Positions 9,103-17,484 of a stretch of 64,000 bases of DNA are shown here, piece by piece. Numbering within the stretch: the first letter of the stretch is position 1; every line of letters starts with the position of its first letter. A program made the translations under genes and the position numbers. The notes under the pieces are model-generated. The model did no database searches. It saw nothing but the letters and a program-made list of their open reading frames with translations, and was not told the origin of the DNA. Origin of the DNA: Sphaerobacter thermophilus DSM 20745 (lineage in GTDB: Bacteria; Chloroflexota; Chloroflexia; Thermomicrobiales; Thermomicrobiaceae); contig NC_013524.1 of NCBI RefSeq assembly GCF_000024985.1, positions 124,001 to 188,000 of the forward strand. Direction: 5' to 3'.

Positions 9103-10524
9103 ATGGCGACGAACTTGGCGACGATCGACGCGTCGGATATCGCCGGGCTGCGCGCACGGTTCCGTGGCGCGCTGCTCCAGCCGGGAGAGGAGGGGTACGA
9201 CGAGTCCCGCCGGGTCTGGAACGGCGCGATCGACCGGCGGCCGGGCCTCATCGCGCGCTGTGCCGGAGCCGATGACGTGGTGGCGGCGGTTCGGTTCGCG
9301 CGGGAGCGTGACCTGCTCGTCTCGGTGCGCGGTGGGGGGCATGCAGTCGCCGGTCACGGCGTCTGCGACGGCGGGCTTATGATCGACCTCTCGCTGATGA
9401 AGGCCGTCCGGGTCGATCCGGCGAGCCGCACGGCGCGGGCGGCGGGCGGTGTCCTGTGGTCCGAGTTGGACCGGGCAACGCAGGCGTTCGGCCTCGCCAC
9501 TACGGGCGGCATCATCAGCCACACCGGCATCGGCGGCCTGACCCTCGGTGGCGGGCTGGGACACCTCATGCGGAACTTCGGGCTGACGGTCGACAACCTG
9601 CTGGCGGTCGACCTGGTGACCGCCGATGGCCAGCGGCTGCGCGTCGACGCCGAGACCGAGCCCGACCTGCTCTGGGGCCTGCGCGGCGGTGGCGGGAACT
9701 TCGGGGTGGCCACCGCGCCGGAGTACCGGCTGCACCCGGTCGGGCCGATCGTCCTGGGTGGACCGATCTTCTGGGCGATGGCGGACGCGCTCGAAGTCTT
9801 GCGCTTCGTGCGCGACTTCATCCGGGAGTCACCGGACGCCCTCGGGATCAGCCTGGTTCTGCGCCGGGCGCCACCGACACCGTTTCTCGCGCCGGAACAC
9901 TATGGCCAGCCCGTGATCGGACTGGTTCCCGTCTGGGCAGGGGATATCGCGGAAGGCGAGCGGGTGATAGCGCCGCTCCGCCGGATCGGCACGCCGCTCG
10001 CCGACGTCGTCCGCCCGGTGCCGTACCTCTTCGTGCAGTCGATGTTCGACGGGGGCGCGCCGCACGGGATGCACTACTACTGGAAGGCACACCGGATCCC
10101 GACGTTCTCCGATCCGGTCATCGACGTGCTGGTCGAGCGCATCGCCAGGATCCCGACGCCGTTCTCGCAGATCGGCGGCTGGGCGGTCGGCGGTGCGGTG
10201 AGCCGGATTGACCCGGCGGCTACCGCGGTGGGAGAGCGCGACCCCGGTTTCGAGATCAATGTCGTCGCGGCATGGCAACCATCCGACCCGAATGGTGCCC
10301 AGCACACGGCGTGGGTACGCGAGGGTTGGGAGGCGCTACGACCGCACAGCGCCGGGGTGTATGCGAACTTCCTCTCGGACGAGGGTGCGGCGGGCATCGC
10401 GAACGCCTACGGCCAGCGGCTGCAACGGCTCACCGCGCTCAAGGACCGCTACGACCCAACGAACTTCTTCCGGCTGAACGCGAACATCCCGCCGAGCCGG
10501 GTACCGGCCAGAGGGAGTGCCTGA
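9103..10524 (+). CDS. FAD-linked oxidase, berberine-bridge-enzyme (BBE) type
   Basis: This 473-residue cytoplasmic flavoprotein was started at ATG 9103, preceded by GAGGGA. An FAD_binding_4 (PP-loop) domain spans about residues 40-215. It contains [14 protein letters not shown], whose first His is the usual covalent 8-alpha-histidyl-FAD site. It then has [20 protein letters not shown] and the glycine-rich [20 protein letters not shown]. The C-terminus ends with the BBE motif [13 protein letters not shown]. In bicovalent members a Cys precedes the VGG/IGG motif; here that region reads SHTGIGG with no Cys, so single histidyl linkage is predicted. The family oxidises sugars, alcohols or secondary metabolites. 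The substrate is unknown. It probably shares a transcript with the NmrA-like gene downstream. Confidence 0.88.
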   Translation: MATNLATIDASDIAGLRARFRGALLQPGEEGYDESRRVWNGAIDRRPGLIARCAGADDVVAAVRFARERDLLVSVRGGGHAVAGHGVCDGGLMIDLSLMKAVRVDPASRTARAAGGVLWSELDRATQAFGLATTGGIISHTGIGGLTLGGGLGHLMRNFGLTVDNLLAVDLVTADGQRLRVDAETEPDLLWGLRGGGGNFGVATAPEYRLHPVGPIVLGGPIFWAMADALEVLRFVRDFIRESPDALGISLVLRRAPPTPFLAPEHYGQPVIGLVPVWAGDIAEGERVIAPLRRIGTPLADVVRPVPYLFVQSMFDGGAPHGMHYYWKAHRIPTFSDPVIDVLVERIARIPTPFSQIGGWAVGGAVSRIDPAATAVGERDPGFEINVVAAWQPSDPNGAQHTAWVREGWEALRPHSAGVYANFLSDEGAAGIANAYGQRLQRLTALKDRYDPTNFFRLNANIPPSRVPARGSA

Positions 10525-10543
10525 GAAGGGTGGAGGGACACCG

Positions 10544-11455
10544 ATGAGCACCATCCTGGTCACGGGTGCAACCGGGAACGTCGGGTCGCAGGTGGTGCGC
10601 GAGCTGCGCAGCCGCGACGCTCCGACCCGCGCCTTCGTGCGCGACCCGGAGAAGGCCGGCGTCGTGCTCGGCGCGGATGTGGATTTGGCGGTTGGCGACT
10701 TCGCCGATGCGACATCCATCCGGCGTGCGCTGGACGGGGTCGAGACCGTCTTTCTTACCTCAGGGGATGGTCCGCAGAAGGTTGAGCATGAGACGGCGGT
10801 GATTGACGCCGCGGCCGCGGCAGGCGTCTCGCGGATCGTGAAGCTCACGACGGTGGGCGCGCGAGCCGGGTCGCCGCTGCCGCCGTTCGACTGGCACGGC
10901 CGGATCGAGGAGCACCTGGCGCGGTCCGGCGTTCCTGCGGTCATCCTTCGGTCGAACTTCTACATGTCGAACCTGCTGCTGTCGGCGGAACCGATCCGGC
11001 ACGAGGAGCGGCTCTTTGCGCCCGCCGGCAGGGGTCAGATCGGGATGATCGACCCGCGCGACGTCGCGGTCGCCGCCGCGGTGCTGCTGACCACGCCGGG
11101 GCACGAGGGGAACGAGTACGTCGTGACCGGACCGGCGGCGATCAGCTACCAGGAGGTCGCCGATGACCTCACGGCGGCGACGGGGCGGCCGGTGACGTAT
11201 GTGGATGTACCACCGGAAGCGGCGCGGGCGGCTCTGGTCGCGTCCGGAATGCCCGACTGGCTCGTGCAGCACCTGCACGCGATCTTCGGCGTCATCCGGG
11301 AGGACGGGCTGGCCGTCACGACGGGCACGGTGCGGGAGCTCACCGGCCGCGAGCCCCGGCGCTTCGCGGACTTCGCGCGCGACCACGCCGCTGCCTTCGG
11401 CGCGGTTGCACCCGCCCCGGCTGAGGGAGATCCGGCGCAGGCGGTGGATCGCTGA
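10544..11455 (+). CDS. NmrA-like NAD(P)-binding protein (atypical SDR)
   Basis: This 303-residue protein starts at ATG 10544 with GGTGGAGGGACACCG upstream. The Rossmann motif STILVTGATGNVGSQVVREL (residues 2-21) contains the TGATGxxG of atypical short-chain dehydrogenases. Further family features are FVRDPEKAGVVLGADVDLAVGDF, VETVFLTSGDGPQ, KLTTVGA and a FYMSNLL segment. No canonical YxxxK catalytic pair is obvious. That fits NmrA/azoreductase-like proteins, which sense NAD(P) or act as quinone or azo reductases. It lies 19 nt after the BBE oxidase, so the two likely form an operon that ends at the hairpin at 11481. Confidence 0.85.
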   Translation: MSTILVTGATGNVGSQVVRELRSRDAPTRAFVRDPEKAGVVLGADVDLAVGDFADATSIRRALDGVETVFLTSGDGPQKVEHETAVIDAAAAAGVSRIVKLTTVGARAGSPLPPFDWHGRIEEHLARSGVPAVILRSNFYMSNLLLSAEPIRHEERLFAPAGRGQIGMIDPRDVAVAAAVLLTTPGHEGNEYVVTGPAAISYQEVADDLTAATGRPVTYVDVPPEAARAALVASGMPDWLVQHLHAIFGVIREDGLAVTTGTVRELTGREPRRFADFARDHAAAFGAVAPAPAEGDPAQAVDR

Positions 11456-11480
11456 GGCGGACGCTGTCGCCGGTCAAGCA

Positions 11481-11510
11481 TTGGGTGCGAGCCGTTAGGC
11501 TCGCACCCAA
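11481..11510. terminator. Bidirectional intrinsic-type terminator hairpin
   Basis: TTGGGTGCGAGCC and its exact reverse complement GGCTCGCACCCAA form a 13-bp stem around GTTA. It sits between the convergent NmrA-like gene and the iron operon and can serve both strands. There is no long T-run. Confidence 0.75.
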
Positions 11511-11589
11511 CTCATGGTCCCGCGGTGTTGTCGGAAGGAGAACCGCGCAACACGGGCCGTGCGGGCGTGTGAGTGATTCCCGGGACGGG

Positions 11590-12720
11590 CTAGACAATGT
11601 CGTCCCGCGAGTTCCGGATGATCTCCGCCAGCTCCCGCATAATGGGCGCGAACCGGTGGTGGCTGTAGGGCGCGCCAGCGTACCAGGGGCCGACCTGGCC
11701 GGCCTGCACCGCCGGGAGACTCGTCCAGGTCGGGATCGCGTTGAGCTGCTCCTGGGTGAGCAAGCCGGGCCGCTGGTCGACCAGGATCAGGTCCGCCGGG
11801 TACTTGTTCGCCTGTTCCCAGCTCAGCGACTCGAAGAAGTCCTCGGTTTCGTGGGTGACGATGTCGAGCCCCAGGTCGGCGAAGTGGCGGAGATCGGTCA
11901 TCCACTCGGGCGAGGCGATGTAGATCTGGTCGAGCGAGTTGGAGATGACCAGGACGCGCAGGTCGGGCTTTTCTTCGATGGCGGCCTTCAGGTCCGCCTC
12001 CGCAGCGGCGAACTCCTCCTTGGCCTCGACCACCTCGGGGGCGGAGAGGTCGGCGCCGAGCAGGCCAGCCAACTCCTCAAACCGCTCGATTGATTGGAGA
12101 ATCGACACCCCCTGCATCGAGATGCCGATCGTGGGCACGATCTCTTTCACGCGGGGCTCGGTGTCGCCGAGGTACCAAAGCTGGTCGTCGTACAGCGCGA
12201 AGTCGACGTAGACATCAGCCTGGAGGGCGACCAGCTTCTCCAGGTCCATCTCGCCGTAATCGCCGAGGTACTCGACCGCGTCGAGGTCGATGTTGCCGGC
12301 CTGGAAGTCGGGTGAACCGTCTTCCATGCGATACGGCCCGAAGATGCCGACGGGGCGGATACCGTAGTCCCACAGCGCAGCCGCTGCGGCGGTCTGAGCG
12401 ACTATGCGCTCCGGTCGCGATGGCAGGGTGACGGTGATCCCGCGGTCGTCGGTGAAGGTCCATTCGCCGCCGGACGCCTCGGGGTTGGCGGCTGCCGTGG
12501 GTGACGCAGTGCCCGGAGTCGCTGCGGAACCCGTCTCGTTCCCGGCAGGTTCGGTCGCCGTGGTGGTGGCGGCTCCGCCGTTGTCCTCCCCGCCGCAGGC
12601 CGCGAGCAGGGCGGCGAGCGGCATAGCGGCGGTCAGTGCCCCGGCGCCGCGCAGGAGCCGGCGGCGTGTCATCCGGCGGCGGAGTCCTGCTGGGTCGCCG
12701 GCGCTCAAGTCAAGCGGCAT
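11590..12720 (-). CDS. Ferric-siderophore ABC transporter substrate-binding lipoprotein (second binding protein)
   Basis: This 376-residue extracytoplasmic binding protein has a Tat-like/lipoprotein leader: MTRRRLLRGAGALTAA followed by the lipobox LLAAC at about residue 42. A Thr/Ala/Pro-rich linker follows. The mature part begins TFTDDRGITVTLPSRPERIVAQ, the usual start of FecB/FhuD (peripla_BP_2) proteins. The long helix linking the lobes is at AKEEFAAAEADLKAAIEEKP, and a second lobe starts at RVLVISN. AGAGGAG precedes ATG 12720. It is the last gene of the operon and differs clearly from the first binding protein at 17481-18674. The two may bind different siderophores. Confidence 0.9.
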   Translation of the reverse strand: MPLDLSAGDPAGLRRRMTRRRLLRGAGALTAAMPLAALLAACGGEDNGGAATTTATEPAGNETGSAATPGTASPTAAANPEASGGEWTFTDDRGITVTLPSRPERIVAQTAAAAALWDYGIRPVGIFGPYRMEDGSPDFQAGNIDLDAVEYLGDYGEMDLEKLVALQADVYVDFALYDDQLWYLGDTEPRVKEIVPTIGISMQGVSILQSIERFEELAGLLGADLSAPEVVEAKEEFAAAEADLKAAIEEKPDLRVLVISNSLDQIYIASPEWMTDLRHFADLGLDIVTHETEDFFESLSWEQANKYPADLILVDQRPGLLTQEQLNAIPTWTSLPAVQAGQVGPWYAGAPYSHHRFAPIMRELAEIIRNSRDDIV

Positions 12721-12842
12721 CGTTGCGCTCCTCTCTCATCCTCTCGATGAGGAAACCTCCCAAACCGTCCGATCCAGCACTTGGTCTTGGCCGGGCGTTC
12801 ATGGCGGTCGCCCGGCAGTCGGGGAGAGCCAGGGCGGGTGGG

Positions 12843-13691
12843 CTAGTGAATCTGGCCGTTACCCTCCAGGTAGGCGCGGCAGAGCGCGATCCGCTCCTCC
12901 AGCGGGCGCAGGCAGCAGGTGTCGCACTTCTCCCGGCCGGGCAATCGGTAGTTCAGGCAGCAGCCGCCACGGTTCAGGAACACGCCGCTGCGCCCGGCGT
13001 GCTCGACCTCCAGGATGCCGGTCCGTGCGTTCGGCCGTGCCAGGGCCACGAGCGGGGGAACCTCTCGGCGCGCCAGGTCGAGGTCGCCCACCTGCTCGGC
13101 AATCCAGATGACGGCGCTGGCGAGCCGATCGACGTAGTTGGCACGCATCCCGTTCAGGCCGTAGGGCGCGACGGAGCGGAGGGCGGCGAAGAGGGGTGCT
13201 GCATGCTCCTCGAACTGGGAGGTCAAGCGCTCGCGTAGCTCCTGTTGGTTCGCAACAACGGTGACGGTGGGGTGCTGCGCATCGGGATCACCCGGCAGCG
13301 CCCAACAATGGGGCGAGAGGAACGTGACGCCGCCCCGCAGGTCGAGCGCAACGGAGCCGGTAGAGAGGTCGGGGACGCGGTTCTCCAGCAGGTAGCAGGC
13401 GGTGGCCCCGGCCATGATGTGCCAGAAATAGCCCAGGACGAGGAAGGCAGCCGCCACCTGCCGGTTGTCCATCTGGTATAGCTGGCAGACCTCGTCCAGC
13501 AGGTCCTTCACGGCGTCCGGGTTGTCCACGATGTCGGCCGCGCGGCGCCACGAATCCGGCTCGGACCCGACGTGCACGCTCACACCGGGAATCTGGGCGG
13601 CCACCCGCTCGATCGTGGCCTGAATCGGGACCGTCGCTCGCGGCGTTGCCCCCTCGGCCACGATGCCCGTCATGCGCTCTGCTCGGTCCAT
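12843..13691 (-). CDS. FhuF-like ferric-siderophore reductase
   Basis: This 282-residue protein has a C-terminal cysteine motif exactly of FhuF form: CC, ten residues, C, two residues, C (in GGCCLNYRLPGREKCDTCC). In FhuF this motif binds a [2Fe-2S] cluster that reduces siderophore-bound Fe(III) in the cytosol. The upstream helical region (AAAFLVLGYFWHIMAGATACYL) also fits the family. Its ATG overlaps the stop of the ATPase gene (TGATG), so translation is coupled. This supports iron-siderophore, rather than cobalamin, as the operon's cargo. FhuF-type proteins are usually about 250-280 residues, so this one is full length. Confidence 0.85.
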   Translation of the reverse strand: MDRAERMTGIVAEGATPRATVPIQATIERVAAQIPGVSVHVGSEPDSWRRAADIVDNPDAVKDLLDEVCQLYQMDNRQVAAAFLVLGYFWHIMAGATACYLLENRVPDLSTGSVALDLRGGVTFLSPHCWALPGDPDAQHPTVTVVANQQELRERLTSQFEEHAAPLFAALRSVAPYGLNGMRANYVDRLASAVIWIAEQVGDLDLARREVPPLVALARPNARTGILEVEHAGRSGVFLNRGGCCLNYRLPGREKCDTCCLRPLEERIALCRAYLEGNGQIH

Positions 13692-15349
13692 CACACGCTC
13701 CTCTGTGAGGCTGCGACCGCACCACCGTGCTGCGCGACGGTCGGGTCGTCGGCCACCGCCTGTTCGGGGATGATGAGCGGCCTGCCGGTCATGGGATCTT
13801 CGACCACACTGCTTTCGACGCCGAACACATCGCGCACCAGTTCCGGCGTCAGCACGGTCGCCGGGGCACCGGTGGCCACGATCTGCCCGTTCTTCATGAC
13901 CACGATGTGGTCGGCGTAGCGGCACGCCTGGCTGAGGTCGTGCATGACCATGACGATCGTCCGGCCTTCGCGCCGGTTCAGGGTCCAGACCAGGTCCAGC
14001 ATCTCGACCTGATGGGCGATGTCGAGGAAGGTGGTCGGCTCATCCAGCAGCAAGACCTTCGTCTGCTGGGCCAGCGCCATCGCCAGCCACGCGCGCTGCC
14101 GCTGCCCACCGGAGATGGCGTCTACCGGCTTCCAGCGCAGGTGCTCCACACCGGTTGCAGCCAATGCCTCATCGACCGCCTTCTGGTCGTCGTGGCTCCA
14201 CTGCCGGTACCACCGCTGGTAGGGGTAGCGTCCCACGGCCACGAGGTCTTCCACCGTAACCCCGTCGGGGACCGCTGCGTCTTGGGAGAGCAGCGCGACC
14301 CGCTGAGCGAATTTCCGGTGTGACCAGGTGACGACCGACCGGTCGTCGAGAAGGGCCGTCCCCGACATCGGCTTCAGCAGCCGAGCGAACGTGCGCAGCA
14401 GGGTCGACTTCCCGCTCGCGTTGGGCCCGACGATGGCCGTCATCCGGCCGGCGGGGATCGTCAGGCGTGCCTGGTCCACGATGCAGCGCTGCCCGTAGCC
14501 GCAGCAAAGCCGGTCGCACCGCAGCCGGCCGATTGGCGGGGCGGGCAGCGGTTCGGCCGTGAGCGCTGCCGAGCTGCGGGGCATCGACACGAGGCGGTTC
14601 GTCTCCGGCACGAAGACGATGTCGCAGGCGATCCCGAAGACCGTCTCCATCATCTCGGGTGTGAGGACGCGCTCGGGCGGGCCTTCGGCGACGATCCCGC
14701 CGTCGCGCATGGCCACGACGTGGTCGCTCACCTGGGCGGCGGCATTGACGTCGTGCAAGACCATCACGATCGTCCGGCCTTCGGTGCGGTTCAGGCGGCG
14801 CAGGAGCGACAGGATCTCTTGCTGGTGGGCGATGTCCAGGTAGGTCGTCGGCTCGTCCAGGAGCAGTAGGGGTGTCTCCTGCGCCAGTGCCATGGCGATC
14901 CAGGCCCGTTGGCGCTGTCCGCCCGACAGCTCATCCACCGGGTAGCGGCGAAGGTCCGTCATGCCGGTCACTTCGAGCGCGCGCTCGACGGCGGCGCGAT
15001 CTTCCCGGCTCATCGGCTGCAGAAGCGACTGGTGCGGGTAGCGCCCGCGCCGCACCAGGTCTTCGACGGTGATCGCATCGGGTGCCGTCGGCTGCTGTGG
15101 CAGGAGCCCGAGCTGGCGGGCCACCTCCTTCGTCGACTGCCGGTGGATCGCATGGCCGTCGAGCAGCACGGCGCCGCGCTGCGGGGCCATGAGCCGCCCC
15201 AAGGCCCGGAGCAGCGTGCTCTTGCCGCACCCGTTGGGGCCGATGATCGCCGTGACCGCGCCATCTGGGATCTTGAGCGTCAGATCCTGAATCACGGCCT
15301 CGGGGCCACCGTAGCTCAGGGTGATCTCGTTTGCCTGCAGTCTCGTCAT
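13691..15349 (-). CDS. Tandem-fused FecE/FhuC-type ABC ATPase (two ATPase domains)
   Basis: This 552-residue protein contains two complete ATPase domains. Domain 1 (about 1-250) has Walker A GPNGCGKST, signature LSGGQRQRAW, Walker B LLLLDEPTT and switch His in MVLHD. Domain 2 (about 275-525) has GPNASGKST, ISGGQRQRAW, LLLLDEPTT and MVMHD. Both also keep the FecE-type region after the signature (TTYLDIAHQ and TTFLDIAHQ). Ordinary iron-siderophore importers use a homodimer of one-domain ATPases of about 260 residues, so this is a duplicated and fused form. It should power the two adjacent permeases. Spacing to the permease gene is about 9 nt. All key ATP-site residues look intact in both halves. 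Confidence 0.92.
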   Translation of the reverse strand: MTRLQANEITLSYGGPEAVIQDLTLKIPDGAVTAIIGPNGCGKSTLLRALGRLMAPQRGAVLLDGHAIHRQSTKEVARQLGLLPQQPTAPDAITVEDLVRRGRYPHQSLLQPMSREDRAAVERALEVTGMTDLRRYPVDELSGGQRQRAWIAMALAQETPLLLLDEPTTYLDIAHQQEILSLLRRLNRTEGRTIVMVLHDVNAAAQVSDHVVAMRDGGIVAEGPPERVLTPEMMETVFGIACDIVFVPETNRLVSMPRSSAALTAEPLPAPPIGRLRCDRLCCGYGQRCIVDQARLTIPAGRMTAIVGPNASGKSTLLRTFARLLKPMSGTALLDDRSVVTWSHRKFAQRVALLSQDAAVPDGVTVEDLVAVGRYPYQRWYRQWSHDDQKAVDEALAATGVEHLRWKPVDAISGGQRQRAWLAMALAQQTKVLLLDEPTTFLDIAHQVEMLDLVWTLNRREGRTIVMVMHDLSQACRYADHIVVMKNGQIVATGAPATVLTPELVRDVFGVESSVVEDPMTGRPLIIPEQAVADDPTVAQHGGAVAASQRSV

Positions 15350-15358
15350 CCGCCGCCC

Positions 15359-16423
15359 CTATACCCGTGTATTCGCCCGGTACATGAGGAAGAGGAAGTA
15401 CGGTGCGCCGACCGCGCCGGTGACGACGCCGACGGGGACGCCCACAGGGAGGGCATGCTGTCCCACCATGTCGGCCCCCAGCACCAGGAGGGCGCCGAGC
15501 ACACCTGTGACGATGAAGACGCTGCCCGACATCGGGCCGGCGATCATCCGCGCGATATGCGGCACCATCAGCGCGACGAAGCCGATTGGTCCAGCCACCG
15601 CGACGGCGCCCGCGCTCAGGGCGCATCCGACCAGGACTAGCGCGAGCCGTGTCCGTTCCAGCGGCAGCCCGACGCTGCGGGCTGTGGTGTCGCCGACCTG
15701 GATCACCCGCAGCGCCCACATCAGCGCCACGCCCACCGGCACCAGGACCGCCAGCACCGCGGCGACTACGCGCACGTCGCCCCAGGTGGCGGCGTACACG
15801 CTGCCGGTGGTCCAGTGGAGCGCACGGCTGGCTTCGTAGATATTGGCGCGGACGACTAACCCCGTGGTGAGCGCGGTCAGGATGGCGTTGACGCCGATGC
15901 CCACCAGGATCAAGCGGGGACCGGCGATGTTCCCGCGCCAGCTCAGGAGGTAGATCGCCGCCGTCGTGGCCACGGCCCCGGTGAAGGCAATCACTGGGAG
16001 CAACGGCGACGGTTGCCCGGTGACGATCCAGAACACCGCCGCGAAGGACGCTCCGGCGTTCACGCCGATGATGTCCGGCGACACGAGCGGGTTGCGCACG
16101 AGCCCCTGGAAGATCGCGCCGGACATGGCCAGCGCAGCGCCGACGAATGCGGCGGTCAGCACCCGCGGCAGGCGCAGGTCACGGACGATGAACCGGGCGT
16201 CGCCCGCCTCGGCACCGGTGAGCGCATCGATGACTGCCTGCAGGGGCAAGCGGAAGCTGCCGAGCGTCAGGGCCCACGCGCCCAGCGCCACCAGGACCAC
16301 CAGCGCCAGCCCGATCATGCCCAGGACCCGAGTGTTGACCCGGAAGGCGACGCCGCCGAGCTGCACGAAACGCACGGACGGCGGCGTGGTCTCTGGCGAC
16401 GGGATGGCAGAACGGGCCATCAT
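15359..16423 (-). CDS. Iron-siderophore ABC permease (FecCD family), second subunit
   Basis: This 354-residue polytopic membrane protein has about ten hydrophobic segments. The FecCD signatures are LPRVLTAAFVGAALAMSGAIFQ near residue 80, RNPLVSPDIIGVNAGASFAAV, and VAVAGPIGFVALMVPHIARM before the last helices. The latter is the cytoplasmic coupling loop that contacts the ATPase. It starts with ATGATG at 16423, 2 nt after the upstream permease stop. With the 16426-17484 subunit it should form a heterodimeric channel, matching the asymmetric fused ATPase. Confidence 0.93.
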   Translation of the reverse strand: MMARSAIPSPETTPPSVRFVQLGGVAFRVNTRVLGMIGLALVVLVALGAWALTLGSFRLPLQAVIDALTGAEAGDARFIVRDLRLPRVLTAAFVGAALAMSGAIFQGLVRNPLVSPDIIGVNAGASFAAVFWIVTGQPSPLLPVIAFTGAVATTAAIYLLSWRGNIAGPRLILVGIGVNAILTALTTGLVVRANIYEASRALHWTTGSVYAATWGDVRVVAAVLAVLVPVGVALMWALRVIQVGDTTARSVGLPLERTRLALVLVGCALSAGAVAVAGPIGFVALMVPHIARMIAGPMSGSVFIVTGVLGALLVLGADMVGQHALPVGVPVGVVTGAVGAPYFLFLMYRANTRV

Positions 16424-16425
16424 CG

Positions 16426-17484
16426 CTACAACTCCGCGACGCGGCGCTGGCGTGCCAGCGCGATCAGCAACGGTGCCCCAAGCACGGCGGTGACGATCCC
16501 GACCTGCACCTCGCCCGGCCGGGCCACTACGCGCCCCAGGATGTCGGCGCTCAGCAACAGGAGCGGGCCGACGACAAGGCAGTACGCGAGTGTCCAGCGG
16601 TAATCGGGACCGGTGATGAGGCGGACGATGTGCGGGACCGCCAGCCCAAGGAAGCCGATCGGCCCTGCCGCGGCCACCGCAGCCCCCGCGAGCAGGACCA
16701 CCAGCGCTGTGACCACCGCGCGAACCCGGCCCGTACGCATCCCGAGTGAGCGCGCGGTGTCTTCACCCATGCTGAGGATGTCGAGCTGGTTCCCCATCAG
16801 CAGCATGCCGATTAGCCCGACCATGAGGAACGGCAGGACGGAGGTGAATGTCGCGAGGTCCCGGCCGGCGAGCGACCCGGCGAGCCAGAAGCGCACGACC
16901 TCGAGCGTCTGTTGATCCAGCAGGAGCAGCGCGGTGAGCCAGGAACTCAGCAGCGACGACACGACCACGCCGGCGAGCGCGAGCTTCACTGGTGTGGCAC
17001 CACCCGTCCCGGCCGACCCGATGGCGTAGGTGGCCGCTGCGGCCGCCAGGCCACCCGCGAACGCGAACCAGACGAACTGGAGCGGGTGGGTCAGGTGGCC
17101 GTAATAGACGGCCGTGACGATGCCGAAGGCCGCGCCGCTGTTGACGCCCAGCAGGTCGGGACCGGCCAGCGGATTTCGCGTGGTCGCCTGCATCGCTGCG
17201 CCCGCCATGGCCAGCGCGGCGCCGACACCCAGGCCGATGATCGTCCGCGGCAACCGCAGCGTGCGGACGACCGTCTGCTCGTAGGACTCAGGGTTGAAAT
17301 GGAATAGAGCATCCCATGCGTCTGAGTTCGAGATCCCGATTGAGCCGACGCGCAGGCTCAGCAGCGACACGACCGCGAGCGCTACGACGCAGAGCAGGAG
17401 CGTCACCCCCAGCTTCGCCGCCGGGAGTGCGCCCCGGTGCGACACGGTTGATGGAGCCGGTGCCGCACTGGTGACTCTGCTCAC
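16426..17484 (-). CDS. Iron-siderophore ABC permease (FecCD family), first subunit
   Basis: This 352-residue FecCD permease has the family hallmarks LPRTIIGLGVGAALAMAGAAMQ, TRNPLAGPDLLGVNSGAAFG and AAAGPIGFLGLAVPHIVRLI. Multiple hydrophobic helices lie between them. It starts at GTG 17484, overlapping the stop of the upstream binding-protein gene (GTGA), so the two are translationally coupled. It is a paralogue of the next permease, and both keep the coupling loop, so a heterodimer is expected. Confidence 0.93.
   Translation of the reverse strand: MSRVTSAAPAPSTVSHRGALPAAKLGVTLLLCVVALAVVSLLSLRVGSIGISNSDAWDALFHFNPESYEQTVVRTLRLPRTIIGLGVGAALAMAGAAMQATTRNPLAGPDLLGVNSGAAFGIVTAVYYGHLTHPLQFVWFAFAGGLAAAAATYAIGSAGTGGATPVKLALAGVVVSSLLSSWLTALLLLDQQTLEVVRFWLAGSLAGRDLATFTSVLPFLMVGLIGMLLMGNQLDILSMGEDTARSLGMRTGRVRAVVTALVVLLAGAAVAAAGPIGFLGLAVPHIVRLITGPDYRWTLAYCLVVGPLLLLSADILGRVVARPGEVQVGIVTAVLGAPLLIALARQRRVAEL

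Noticed and set aside
8946-9275. Plus-strand frame before the FAD oxidoreductase (109 codons)
   Set aside because: It overlaps the first third of the oxidoreductase in another frame and has no family features.
6646-9735. Very long open frame (about 1,029 codons) on the minus strand opposite the regulator and FAD oxidoreductase
   Set aside because: It lies across three plus-strand genes with clear domains, has no recognisable motif, and is rich in Arg/Pro/Gly, as expected for antisense frames in G/C-biased DNA.
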